NCBI RefSeq assembly: GCF_027706845.1
Contig: NZ_JAQGCZ010000001.1
Location: forward strand, 186,001 to 250,000
DNA from: Mycolicibacterium sp. BiH015
Lineage (GTDB): Bacteria > Actinomycetota > Actinomycetes > Mycobacteriales > Mycobacteriaceae
Length of the DNA: 64,000 nt
Direction: 5' to 3'
This document shows positions 24,927 to 32,474 of this stretch, piece by piece (positions within the stretch are counted from its first letter, which is position 1; each line of letters starts with the position of its first letter). The notes beneath the pieces are model-generated. The model worked only from the letters and a program-made list of their open reading frames with translations. It did no database searches and was not told where the DNA came from. Made by a program: the position numbers and the translations under genes.

Positions 24927-25484
24927 CTAACGGCAGTAGTTGCGCGTCGCGAAGTCGATAGCCTGGCGGTAGAGGGGATCGAGGCCGCGCTGTTGCACCA
25001 CCGTCGCCTTGGCCTGGTCGAGCTCGGCGCGACAGGCCGGCGAATGCAGCTTGCCCCACTCGTCGGCCATCAGCGTCACCATCTCGCGGTTGAGCGCGTC
25101 GATGACACCGCGCGACGAAGCCAGGTCGGGCGAGTCGACGGGCGCGACGGCCGGATCGAACTTCCACTGGGCCAGCCGGGTGTACTCGATCGCGACGGTC
25201 GCATCGATCTGGTCACGGAACGCCGTCGACACGTACGCCGGATCGATATCGAGGGTGGTTGCCTCCGCGGACACCGCGTCCAGGACTTGCTGCTCACGTA
25301 CCGGATCCTCGATCAGCCCGCCGGTGTGGAACTTGTTCGCGGCGATCGGTTCGGCGACCTGCAGGCGGCGGGTGGCGGCGTCGACCAGATCCACGAGCGT
25401 GCTGTCGGGCTGCGCGGACGCGACGGGCGCAACCAGCGTCGCGCATGCGGAGAAAAGGAGGGCAGAAGCGAGGAGACGAATCAT
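24927..25484 (-). CDS. Secreted chorismate mutase (AroQ-gamma type)
   Basis: This 185-residue protein has an N-terminal signal peptide (LLASALLFSACATLVAPVAS then AQP) and the helical AroQ-gamma fold. It aligns with the secreted M. tuberculosis chorismate mutase (Rv1885c): LVDLVDAATRRLQVAEPIAA, DQIDATVAIEYTRLAQWKFD, DPLYRQAIDFATRNYC. It converts chorismate to prephenate outside the cytoplasm, a role still puzzling because no pathway enzymes are exported. Two paired cysteines at the end probably form a disulfide. Confidence 0.9.
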   Translation of the reverse strand: MIRLLASALLFSACATLVAPVASAQPDSTLVDLVDAATRRLQVAEPIAANKFHTGGLIEDPVREQQVLDAVSAEATTLDIDPAYVSTAFRDQIDATVAIEYTRLAQWKFDPAVAPVDSPDLASSRGVIDALNREMVTLMADEWGKLHSPACRAELDQAKATVVQQRGLDPLYRQAIDFATRNYCR

Positions 25485-25512
25485 CGCAGACCATCATGCC
25501 CCGAAGTCGTGG

Positions 25513-25586
25513 TGGCCAGGGCCGGGATCGAACCGGCGACCTTCCGCTTTTCAGGCGGACGCTCGTACCAACTGAGCTACCTGGCC
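25513..25586 (-). tRNA. tRNA-Phe (GAA)
   Basis: A 74-base cloverleaf on the reverse strand has acceptor GGCCAGG/CCTGGCC, anticodon stem CCGC/GCGG and loop CTGAAAA giving anticodon GAA. CCA is encoded at 25510-25512. It is the last of three tRNAs in one reverse-strand unit. Confidence 0.97.
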
Positions 25587-25629
25587 GGACGGCACCGATC
25601 ACTTGCCTGCAAGTGCCTCGCCGTGATGG

Positions 25630-25703
25630 CGACCCTGACGGGACTCGAACCCGCGACCTCCGCCGTGACAGGGCGGCGCGCTAACCAACTGCGCCACAGG
25701 GCC
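25630..25703 (-). tRNA. tRNA-Asp (GTC)
   Basis: A 74-base cloverleaf has acceptor GGCCCTG/CAGGGTC, anticodon stem CCGCC/GGCGG and loop CTGTCAC giving anticodon GTC. CCA is encoded. It is the middle gene of the Glu-Asp-Phe unit. Confidence 0.97.
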
Positions 25704-25742
25704 TTACTGTGTTGCTCCTCCCACCGTAGTGGTCGTCGCGTG

Positions 25743-25815
25743 TACCCCCAACGGGATTCGAACCCGTGCTACCGCCGTGAAAGGGCGGCGTCCTAGGCCA
25801 CTAGACGATGGGGGC
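25743..25815 (-). tRNA. tRNA-Glu (TTC)
   Basis: A 73-base cloverleaf has acceptor GCCCCCA/TGGGGGT, anticodon stem CCGCC/GGCGG and loop CTTTCAC giving anticodon TTC. Unlike its neighbours its 3' end is followed by CAC, not CCA, so the tail must be added by enzyme. It is first in the unit. Confidence 0.97.
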
Positions 25816-25870
25816 CTATTCCGAATTCCTCCGGGGCACTCGCAACTCTCATGCCGTTGGGAGCTTCGAT

Positions 25871-25900
25871 AGCTTAGGGTACGGACACCCAAATCCTCAA
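25871..25900 (-). promoter_or_regulatory. Promoter of the tRNA-Glu-Asp-Phe unit
   Basis: Read on the reverse strand, TTGAGG (25895-25900) and TAAGCT (25871-25876) are separated by 18 bp, a good SigA-type pair. Transcription would start near 25864, about 49 nt before mature tRNA-Glu. Confidence 0.5.
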
Positions 25901-25941
25901 ACGGGCTGCGTGCCGTATCCTTTTGCAGTCCACAAGACATT

Positions 25942-26014
25942 GCCCCTATAGCTCAGTTGGTAGAGCTACGGACTTTTAATCCGCAGGTCGCAGGTTCGAG
26001 CCCTGCTGGGGGCA
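25942..26014 (+). tRNA. tRNA-Lys (TTT)
   Basis: A 73-base cloverleaf on the forward strand has acceptor GCCCCTA/TGGGGGC, anticodon stem CGGA/TCCG and loop CTTTTAA giving anticodon TTT. CCA is encoded at 26015-26017. A TATCCT at 25916-25921 is a possible -10 box. It diverges from the three-tRNA unit. Confidence 0.97.
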
Positions 26015-26028
26015 CCACAGGCCCGCCG

Positions 26029-26763
26029 TCAGAAGCCGGCGGGCAGCCGCGCCATGTCGGCGAAGAACGCGGCGACGTCCTCGTCGCGGTACTGCGTGAA
26101 CGGCCCGAACAACGCGTCCGACCGCGGCTGCCATGACACCAATGCATCGAGAAGCTTCTCGCGCAGGCCTTCGTCGACAGCTACCCCGACCACAACGACC
26201 GCGCCGGTCGCGTCGTCGTATCGGCCGATGACCTTCGTCGTGTCAGCGTTGGACGGCGTCGCCCGCCAGATGTCCTCGACGACCATCGTGGCGCGCACGG
26301 TTCCGTCGATCACGGCGTCGATCTGTCCCTGCCACGGCGCCGTCGCGCGCAGGTCGAAGAAGTCGCGGAGATCGCGGCCCACGCGTTTCAGCACGATCGC
26401 CGGGCAGAAGTAGCTCGACGAGCACGACGTGTTGATGTAGCCGAACGTCGCCCCGCGCAGGTCTTCGATGCCGCCGGCTGGATCGTCTATGCGCACCACG
26501 AGCACGCTCGGAAGTCTCGTGCTGCCGGTGCGCTTCGACGTCACGATCGCAAGGCCGCGGTAGAAGTCGTCACCCGTGGCGACGAGACGGTGGAAATCCG
26601 AGATCGGCATGAACACGATGTCGGGCTCGTGCCGTGCGACGCTGCCGTCCAGCTCCGGGAGGTCGTTCGTGAGGCTTGTCGCGATGCCGAGGCCGGCGAG
26701 GAAGTCGCTCCAGGGTTTCTCGTCCACCGGAAGTCCGAGATTGCTGTCCACGAGAAATTGCAT
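26029..26763 (-). CDS. PhnD-like phosphate/phosphonate binding-fold protein, no signal peptide
   Basis: This 244-residue protein has the PhnD-type two-lobe fold: EPDIVFMPISDFHRLVATGD, SVLVVRIDDPAGGIEDLRGA, TFGYINTSCSSSYFCPA, and an IDAVIDGTVRATMV second-lobe segment. The start at 26763 (MQFLVDSNLG) has GGAG five bases upstream and no hydrophobic leader, so it is predicted cytosolic. No transporter genes lie beside it. Related stand-alone proteins are annotated as binding proteins, but a ligand-sensing or enzymatic role is equally possible. It ends 15 bases past tRNA-Lys on the opposite strand. Confidence 0.75.
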   Translation of the reverse strand: MQFLVDSNLGLPVDEKPWSDFLAGLGIATSLTNDLPELDGSVARHEPDIVFMPISDFHRLVATGDDFYRGLAIVTSKRTGSTRLPSVLVVRIDDPAGGIEDLRGATFGYINTSCSSSYFCPAIVLKRVGRDLRDFFDLRATAPWQGQIDAVIDGTVRATMVVEDIWRATPSNADTTKVIGRYDDATGAVVVVGVAVDEGLREKLLDALVSWQPRSDALFGPFTQYRDEDVAAFFADMARLPAGF

Positions 26764-26865
26764 GGCGCTCCGCCTTTTCGTTGCGGTCGTCCCCGCCGAG
26801 CGCGCGCTCAATGCCCGCTGTGAACGGCGTGTCGCCGGGCAGACACGCGCGCTCGCGGTGCAAAG

Positions 26866-27549
26866 TCAGCGGTAGTAGACCTCGTCGCCGTCGGGGTAGC
26901 CGCCGCCGGTCGTCGTGATGTGCACGTGGTCGTAGTGACCGTAGCCGCCGGAACGGGCACCGCCAGGGGTGTAGTACACCCCGCGCCAAATCGCATCCTG
27001 GATGCCGAAGCGCTTCGCGTTGTCCAGCACGTAGGCGACGATCTGGTTACCCAGCGCGATGCCGGCCTCCGAGCTCGGGTTCGGGATCATCACGTCCAGC
27101 GCCAGGCCTTCGGGATGCCACCGCAGCGCGTCCTGACGCACCCCGCCGATGTTGTTGATCTCCGGGAAGACCTCGCTGATGCTGCGCGCGGTCAGGATCG
27201 TCCTGACTTGCAGTCCGCGTTCGGGTGCGACTCCGGCGGGCAGCGCGCGGCTCACCACTCGCCAGCGCGACGCGGAAGCCAGCGAGGCCGACTCCGCCGT
27301 CGGGCCGCCATCGACGATGAGGGGCGGTCCGGATGCAGGTGCGCCTGCCGCCACGATCTCGACGTTCCAGGGCGCTGCGGCATTGGGAAGGACGGGCGGC
27401 GGGGCGGAGGCGGGCGGCGCAGCCTCGACGACCTCGGAAGCCGGGCTCGTGTCGCTCTGAGACATCAGCAGGACGGCCGCGGGAGCCAGCGCGGTCAACG
27501 CGTACACGGACGGATTACGCCGCTTCTTCGGTAGGGAGTGCCGACCCAC
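26866..27549 (-). CDS. Secreted/membrane-anchored protein with ARB_07466-like C-terminal domain
   Basis: This protein of about 227 residues starts at GTG 27549 (VGRHSLPKKRRNPSVYAL), an N-terminus common in mycobacterial exported proteins. A hydrophobic segment and a Pro/Ala-rich linker follow. The C-terminal domain has the conserved HPEGLALDVMIPNP and GGYGHYDHVHITT motifs, whose His/Asp residues look like a zinc-peptidase-like (D-Ala-D-Ala peptidase-like) site. It probably acts in the cell envelope. The frame is open to 27588 (ATG), but neither start has a good ribosome site, so the N-terminus is uncertain. Confidence 0.75.
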   Translation of the reverse strand: MGRHSLPKKRRNPSVYALTALAPAAVLLMSQSDTSPASEVVEAAPPASAPPPVLPNAAAPWNVEIVAAGAPASGPPLIVDGGPTAESASLASASRWRVVSRALPAGVAPERGLQVRTILTARSISEVFPEINNIGGVRQDALRWHPEGLALDVMIPNPSSEAGIALGNQIVAYVLDNAKRFGIQDAIWRGVYYTPGGARSGGYGHYDHVHITTTGGGYPDGDEVYYR

Positions 27550-27681
27550 GCCCAGCAACATAACGAAAAATCGCGCAAAATACACCATCGAACTGCAGAA
27601 CTGAACTCGACGCGCGGATCGTTACGCGACCGCGACCAATTGGTGAGCGAAGCTATATCCGCAGGTCAGGCGGCTGATTCA

Positions 27682-28578
27682 CTACACGGCGACCAGTAAT
27701 CCCGCCAGCACCAGGACGAGCAGAATTGCCCCGGCTGCGAGCACCGCACCGGCGCGGCGGGGCGCCGGCGCGGGAGCCTCCAGACTTGCCCGCATCTGCT
27801 CCGCCGTGACGAACCGCCACCGGGGATCGCGGGCCATCGCGCGTTCGATCGTGGTCACCAACGCCGGGTCGACGTCGGGCCGCAGAGTCGACAGCGGCGC
27901 AAGCGCGCCGGCGGCGATCGCGTCGGCCAGGTCGGTCAGATTCTCCTGCGGGTACGCACGCCGGGCGGTCAGCGCCTCGTAGGCCACGACGCCCAGGGCA
28001 TAGAGATCGTCGCTCGGTGTCGCGGGCCTGCCCGCGATCCGGTCGGCGGGCAGATACGCCATCGTGCCGAAGACGCGGTTCGTCAGCGTCTGCGGCGTGT
28101 CCGGGCTCTTGGCCACGCCGAAGTCCGCGATCTTCACACCGCCGAACTCGGTGAACAGGATGTTGGCCGGCTTGATGTCTCGGTGCAGGACTCCGCACGA
28201 GTGCGCCGCGCTCAGCGCCGACAACACATCCCTCATGATGGCCCGCACGTGGTCGGCCGGCAGCGGGCCGTTGCGCGCCAGCACGTCGGCCAGGTTCTGC
28301 CCCGGCAGCCGCTCCAGGACGATGTAGTGCCTGCCGTCGTGCACCCCGGTGTCGTGGACGGCGACGACATGCGGATGGTTGAGCGCGGCGGCGGCTCGCG
28401 CCTCGGTGGCGAAGCGCCTGCGCGTATCAGGCTGAAGGGAGACCGCGGGATAGAGCAGCTTGACGGCCACCGGACGGCCCAGCCGCTTGTCCCAGGCCTC
28501 GCGCACCTCGGCCATGCCACCGCGGCCGAGAACGCGCCCCAACTGGTAGCGGCCGCCAAGGATCTCCGGCGCCTGCAT
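27682..28578 (-). CDS. Serine/threonine protein kinase with C-terminal membrane anchor and no sensor domain
   Basis: This 298-residue Hanks-type kinase has the glycine loop LGRGGMAE (residues 17-24), VAVK with Lys40, HRDIKPAN with Asp134, and DFG at 152-154. After the activation loop the usual APE motif reads PAD (YLPADRIAG). A single hydrophobic helix at about 274-296 ends the protein, so unlike most mycobacterial Pkn proteins it has no extracytoplasmic domain. It could be a membrane-tethered cytosolic kinase or need a partner for sensing. It lies 35 bp after the SPFH gene on the same strand, a possible operon. Confidence 0.9.
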   Translation of the reverse strand: MQAPEILGGRYQLGRVLGRGGMAEVREAWDKRLGRPVAVKLLYPAVSLQPDTRRRFATEARAAAALNHPHVVAVHDTGVHDGRHYIVLERLPGQNLADVLARNGPLPADHVRAIMRDVLSALSAAHSCGVLHRDIKPANILFTEFGGVKIADFGVAKSPDTPQTLTNRVFGTMAYLPADRIAGRPATPSDDLYALGVVAYEALTARRAYPQENLTDLADAIAAGALAPLSTLRPDVDPALVTTIERAMARDPRWRFVTAEQMRASLEAPAPAPRRAGAVLAAGAILLVLVLAGLLVAV

Positions 28579-28613
28579 ACCTCCAAGCTAACCGGTCGGC
28601 GGTGAACGCAAAC

Positions 28614-29480
28614 CTAACGCGCGGGCACCGTGGGGACCACAGATGTGTTCGGCCAGCACCCCAGCGGGCTGATCGCGGCCTCGCGCGCCGCGTCGAGGCA
28701 CTTGCTCACCAGCACGTTCGGACTGTCCGACACGGATGCGGCCAAGATCTCGTTGGCGCGGGCCTCCGCTGCGGCGGTCTTCGCGCGCTGCTCGGCCACT
28801 CGGGTGTTCGCGCGTTCGGCGTTGAGCGCATTGATCCGGCCCTGGGTGGCCTCGTCGTAGCTGACGAGCGGGATGATCACGTTGATGATGTCGACCTGAT
28901 CGCCGACCTTCGCCCGCAGGTTTTCGGCCACGTCGTCGCCGAGTGCCTGGATGTCGGTGCCCTCGACGTTCTCCGGCGCCAGCGGGTCGAAGTCGGAGAA
29001 GACCTCGTTGAGCGCGGCACGCAACTCCCGGGTGACCAGATTCTCCCGGACGTTGGCGAAGTCGCGGTAGTCGAGGAACAACTCGTCGGCGGCCGCAGGC
29101 TGGATGCGCCACCGCACGCTGTTGTCGACGTAGGCGGTGGAATTGTTGCCCAACCTGACCGTGGTGGCGTATTCGCCTGTGTGGTTGTCGATCTGGATGG
29201 CGCCGTCCATCTCGGTGACCTTCTGCCACGGCGCCTTGACATGCAGGCCGTTGGACAAGGTGCCGCTGGGTCTGCCCATCGTGGTGACGACGCCGATGTT
29301 GCGGGTGGACACGATGGTCGTACAGCCGAGAATCAACACCAGGACTGTCAGCCCGCCGCTGACGACGGCGATGCGCGCCCCTCGGGTCTTGCCCGCCGGG
29401 TTCTTGGCGGTGGCCCGGGACGCCAACGCGAAAACCGTGATCACGAGCAGCACCATGGCTGCGAACACTTCCCAGGTCAC
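28614..29480 (-). CDS. SPFH/band 7 domain membrane protein
   Basis: This 288-residue protein has two N-terminal hydrophobic segments (about 5-22 and 38-56) and a band 7 domain (about 55-240: RNIGVVTTMGRPSGTLSNGL, SVRWRI, YRDFANVRENLVTRELRAAL). A coiled-coil-prone Ala/Arg/Glu-rich helix follows (ERANTRVAEQRAKTAAAEAR). Such proteins organise membrane microdomains or regulate proteases. Its reverse-strand partner downstream is a Ser/Thr kinase, suggesting a signalling role at the membrane (inference). It starts with GTG. Confidence 0.88.
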   Translation of the reverse strand: MTWEVFAAMVLLVITVFALASRATAKNPAGKTRGARIAVVSGGLTVLVLILGCTTIVSTRNIGVVTTMGRPSGTLSNGLHVKAPWQKVTEMDGAIQIDNHTGEYATTVRLGNNSTAYVDNSVRWRIQPAAADELFLDYRDFANVRENLVTRELRAALNEVFSDFDPLAPENVEGTDIQALGDDVAENLRAKVGDQVDIINVIIPLVSYDEATQGRINALNAERANTRVAEQRAKTAAAEARANEILAASVSDSPNVLVSKCLDAAREAAISPLGCWPNTSVVPTVPAR

Positions 29481-29513
29481 GGAGACCTCGCTTCGGACGG
29501 CGGCAGGTTGTCA

Positions 29514-29543
29514 CGCGAATCGTATGATCAAGATCGATTCGCG
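29514..29543. terminator. Hairpin between the MpaB and SPFH genes
   Basis: CGCGAATCG (29514-29522) and CGATTCGCG (29535-29543) form a perfect 9-bp stem with a 12-base AT-rich loop. It lies downstream of the MpaB gene and 34 bp upstream of the SPFH start, so it is either a terminator or an operator. Confidence 0.4.
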
Positions 29544-29661
29544 ACAGCGGAGTTCACCGACCTTTCGGCCGTCGTCACCCGATGGTGGCTCGTCGACCGG
29601 CTATCCCGACATCTCCCGGCCGGGCGGCTGGATCGAGCCACGGCAGTACGTTGCGCGGCGG

Positions 29662-30681
29662 TCAGACCTTCGGGCAGTAGAAGTGCGGGTCGTCGCGGTA
29701 CTCGACGGGGGGCAGGTTGCGCGCCGGGGTCTGCACCAGCGGTGCGTCGACCGGCAGTCTTCCGGTGGCCCGGTCCCACGCCGAGCGCTTGCGCGGATGC
29801 ATCATCACGCGTTTCGGAAACAGTTTGACGACGTGGAAGACGACCTTCCCGAACAGCCGATGCGCGCGTTCCTGACAGGGTGACCAGCTGTAACCCATCA
29901 GCTCCCGCACGGCAGGGTCGAACAGGCCGACCGTGGTGAAGTTGAAAAACCGTTGCATAGCACTGAGATTCAGACGCCACAGCCAGTCAGGCAGCCACTC
30001 CAGCGACGGATGCTTCGGCATCGTGGACAGGTCGAGCACCGTCCTGGCCGCCCAGTTGTTCTCAAGCACGTTGTGACACATGTGATCCCAGTACTCACAG
30101 AACTCTTCCCAGGACTTCGGGACCGGCCGCATGCTCATGCCGTACATGCGGTACCACGTGATGTGCTCGTCGAAGAGCTGCCGCTTCTGCGCCTCGGTGA
30201 GCCCACCGCCCAGCCACTCGGCGGCCAATAGGGTCGATTTGAAGAACGTCGCGTGCGCCCAATAGAACACCTCGGGGTTCAAGGCGCTGTACCGGCGGCC
30301 CTGCTCATCGACACCCTTGATCCCGATGTGGTAGTCGCGGACCTCGGACCCGGTCTGCGGGGCTCGGTACCCGTCGAACACCACTCCCCCGATGGGATAC
30401 ACCGATCGGAACAGCCGCGGCATTCGCTCCATGAAGAAGATGGAGTGCTGCGCGACGGCGGCGCCGAGTTGAGGGTGCATGTTCTGCATCGACCCGGCCC
30501 ACGGACCCTGCAGCATTCCCGTCCACTGCCCGAAGTACCGCCAGGTCAGCGAATCGGGCCCGAGCGGCACCGGCGGGGCGTCGTAGCCACCTCCGGTCAC
30601 GGGGCAGCCCACCGCCGAGACATCCGGCTCGGCGCCGGATGCGCTGGTCACAGGGCATGCCGCAGACGTATCTTGGGTCAC
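29662..30681 (-). CDS. MpaB-family oxygenase (DUF2236)
   Basis: This 339-residue protein belongs to the MpaB/latex-clearing-like (DUF2236) group. The YWAHATFFKS segment carries the conserved His thought to contact haem, and further His residues lie in DEHITWYRMYG and YWDHMCHNVLEN. The N-terminus has three CPVT-type cysteines. Members are haem oxygenases with varied or unknown substrates. It starts with GTG and diverges from a TetR gene with a 53-bp gap, the common arrangement of a regulator and its target. Confidence 0.85.
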   Translation of the reverse strand: MTQDTSAACPVTSASGAEPDVSAVGCPVTGGGYDAPPVPLGPDSLTWRYFGQWTGMLQGPWAGSMQNMHPQLGAAVAQHSIFFMERMPRLFRSVYPIGGVVFDGYRAPQTGSEVRDYHIGIKGVDEQGRRYSALNPEVFYWAHATFFKSTLLAAEWLGGGLTEAQKRQLFDEHITWYRMYGMSMRPVPKSWEEFCEYWDHMCHNVLENNWAARTVLDLSTMPKHPSLEWLPDWLWRLNLSAMQRFFNFTTVGLFDPAVRELMGYSWSPCQERAHRLFGKVVFHVVKLFPKRVMMHPRKRSAWDRATGRLPVDAPLVQTPARNLPPVEYRDDPHFYCPKV

Positions 30682-30714
30682 TACTGCTCTCTTCGCCGAC
30701 GAATCACGAAACTT

Positions 30715-30732
30715 TGACTACACACGTTGTCA
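30715..30732. promoter_or_regulatory. Imperfect palindrome between MpaB and TetR genes
   Basis: TGACTACACACGTTGTCA matches its reverse complement at six of nine half-site positions (TGACxAC/GTxGTCA). It ends two bases before the TetR ATG in the 53-bp divergent gap. It may be the TetR operator; the imperfect symmetry makes this tentative. Confidence 0.35.
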
Positions 30733-30734
30733 CT

Positions 30735-31334
30735 ATGGAGCTTAGGAGGAGCGTGCCGTCCGGTCAACGACGCGGGAGATGGTCGGGTGTCCCGCTGGAA
30801 GATCGCCAAGCGCTGCGGCGCGACGAACTCATCGCCGCAGGCATCGGCCTGCTGGGCAGTCCGGGCGGACCCAACCTGACCGTGCGCGCCGTCTGCAAGG
30901 CCGCAGGCCTGACCGAGCGCTACTTCTACGAGAGCTTCGCCGATCGCGACGAATACGTGGCAGCGGTCTACGACGACGTCTGCGCCGCGGCCATGTCGAC
31001 GCTGATGGAATCCGAGAGCATGCGTGACGCCGTCGAGCGGTTCGTCGCGCTGATGATCGACGATCCCGCCCGCGGCAGGGTGCTGCTGCTCGCACCAGAG
31101 GCCGAACCGGTTCTGGCCCGATCGGGCGCCCGGTGGATGCCGAACTTCATCGAGTTGCTGCAACGCAACCTCACCCAGATCACCGACCCCACCACGCAGG
31201 CGATGGTTGCAACAGGCCTGATCGGGGCACTCACTGCGTTGTTCACGGCATATCTCGACGGCAGGCTCGACGCGACTCGCGAGCAGTTCATCGACCATTG
31301 CGCTGAGCTACTGCTCAGCAGAGCGGTGACCTGA
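30735..31334 (+). CDS. TetR family transcriptional regulator
   Basis: This 199-residue regulator has its HTH at about residues 28-75 (RDELIAAGIGLLGSPGGPNL, VRAVCKAAGLTERYFYESFA). I start at ATG 30735 (MELRRSVPSG); the frame is open upstream to 30639, but those codons overlap the divergent MpaB start. The C-terminal domain is helical with no recognisable ligand motif. The divergent MpaB oxygenase is its most likely target; desA1, 106 bp downstream, is a second candidate. Confidence 0.9.
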   Translation: MELRRSVPSGQRRGRWSGVPLEDRQALRRDELIAAGIGLLGSPGGPNLTVRAVCKAAGLTERYFYESFADRDEYVAAVYDDVCAAAMSTLMESESMRDAVERFVALMIDDPARGRVLLLAPEAEPVLARSGARWMPNFIELLQRNLTQITDPTTQAMVATGLIGALTALFTAYLDGRLDATREQFIDHCAELLLSRAVT

Positions 31335-31440
31335 ACACGCCCGCGACCTGCATGTGCGCTGCGGCGCGGCGGCTTGAATGTCACCGGGATACACAGATAT
31401 ATTGAGTGCAACCATCAGGTACAGATAACTGGGAGGTGTC

Positions 31441-32445
31441 GTGTCGAAAGACCTGACCGACCTGCAACTGCTGAAGGAACTCGAGCCCGTCGTCGAGCCC
31501 CTCGTGAACCGTCACATGCGGATGAAGAAGGACTGGAACCCGCACGACTACATCCCATGGTCTGATGGCAAGAACTACTATGCGCTCGGCGGCCAGGACT
31601 GGGATCCCGAGCAGTCGCAGCTGTCCGACGTCGCCCGCGTCGCGATGCTGGTGAACCTGCTCACCGAGGACAACCTGCCGTCCTATCATCGCGAGATCGC
31701 GATGAACTTCACCATGGACGGCCCATGGGGCTTCTGGGTGAACCGGTGGACCGCCGAAGAGAACCGTCACGGCATCGCACTGCGGGACTACCTCGTCGTC
31801 ACCCGCAACGTCGACCCCGTCGAACTGGAGATGCTGCGCATCGAGCAGATGACGCGCGGCTTCTCACCCGGCCAGAACCAGCAGGTCGAGGCAGATCTGT
31901 TCGCCGAGAGCCTGTTCGACTCGGTCATCTACGTGACGTTCCAGGAACTGGCGACGCGCGTCTCGCACCGCAACACCGGCAAGGCGTGTGAGGAACCCGT
32001 CGCCGACCAGCTCCTGCAGCGCGTCTCGGCCGACGAAAACCTGCACATGATCTTCTACCGCGACGTGTCCGAAGCAGGCTTCGAGATCGCACCCGACCAG
32101 GCCATGAGGTCGCTGCACAAGGTGCTGCGCAACTTCAAGATGCCCGGATACACGATCCCGGACTTCCGCAGGCGCGCCGTCATGATCGCCTCCGGCGGCG
32201 TCTACGACCCGCGGATCCACCTCGACGACATCGTGATGCCGGTGCTGAAGAAGTGGCGCATCTTCGAGCGCGAGGACTTCAACGGCGACAGCGCCCGCCT
32301 GCGCGACGATCTCGGCCTGCTGGTCGAAGAACTGCAGGAAGCGGTCGACAAATTCGAGATCGCCAAGCACCGTCGCGAAGAGCGCCTGCGCCAGATGGCC
32401 GAGAAGAAGGCGGCCAAGAACCTCTTGGTGTCGTCATCAGCGTAG
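31441..32445 (+). CDS. desA1: Acyl-ACP desaturase DesA1
   Basis: This 334-residue protein aligns with M. tuberculosis DesA1 (Rv0824c), e.g. LTDLQLLKELEPVV, NPHDYIPWSDGKNYYALGGQ, VNRWTAEENRHGIALRDYLV. The di-iron motifs are EENRH (residues 106-110) and DENLH. DesA1 introduces double bonds into acyl chains used for mycolic acids and is essential in mycobacteria studied. The GTG start has GGGAGG four bases upstream. The following dus gene is close, so the two may be co-transcribed. Confidence 0.95.
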   Translation: MSKDLTDLQLLKELEPVVEPLVNRHMRMKKDWNPHDYIPWSDGKNYYALGGQDWDPEQSQLSDVARVAMLVNLLTEDNLPSYHREIAMNFTMDGPWGFWVNRWTAEENRHGIALRDYLVVTRNVDPVELEMLRIEQMTRGFSPGQNQQVEADLFAESLFDSVIYVTFQELATRVSHRNTGKACEEPVADQLLQRVSADENLHMIFYRDVSEAGFEIAPDQAMRSLHKVLRNFKMPGYTIPDFRRRAVMIASGGVYDPRIHLDDIVMPVLKKWRIFEREDFNGDSARLRDDLGLLVEELQEAVDKFEIAKHRREERLRQMAEKKAAKNLLVSSSA

Positions 32446-32474
32446 AAACCCCTACCGTCGACGCGGCCCGATCC

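Noticed and set aside
25501..26020. tRNA genes as an integration site with a duplicated attachment sequence
   Set aside because: No repeated tRNA 3' end or integrase was found nearby; the four tRNAs are intact.
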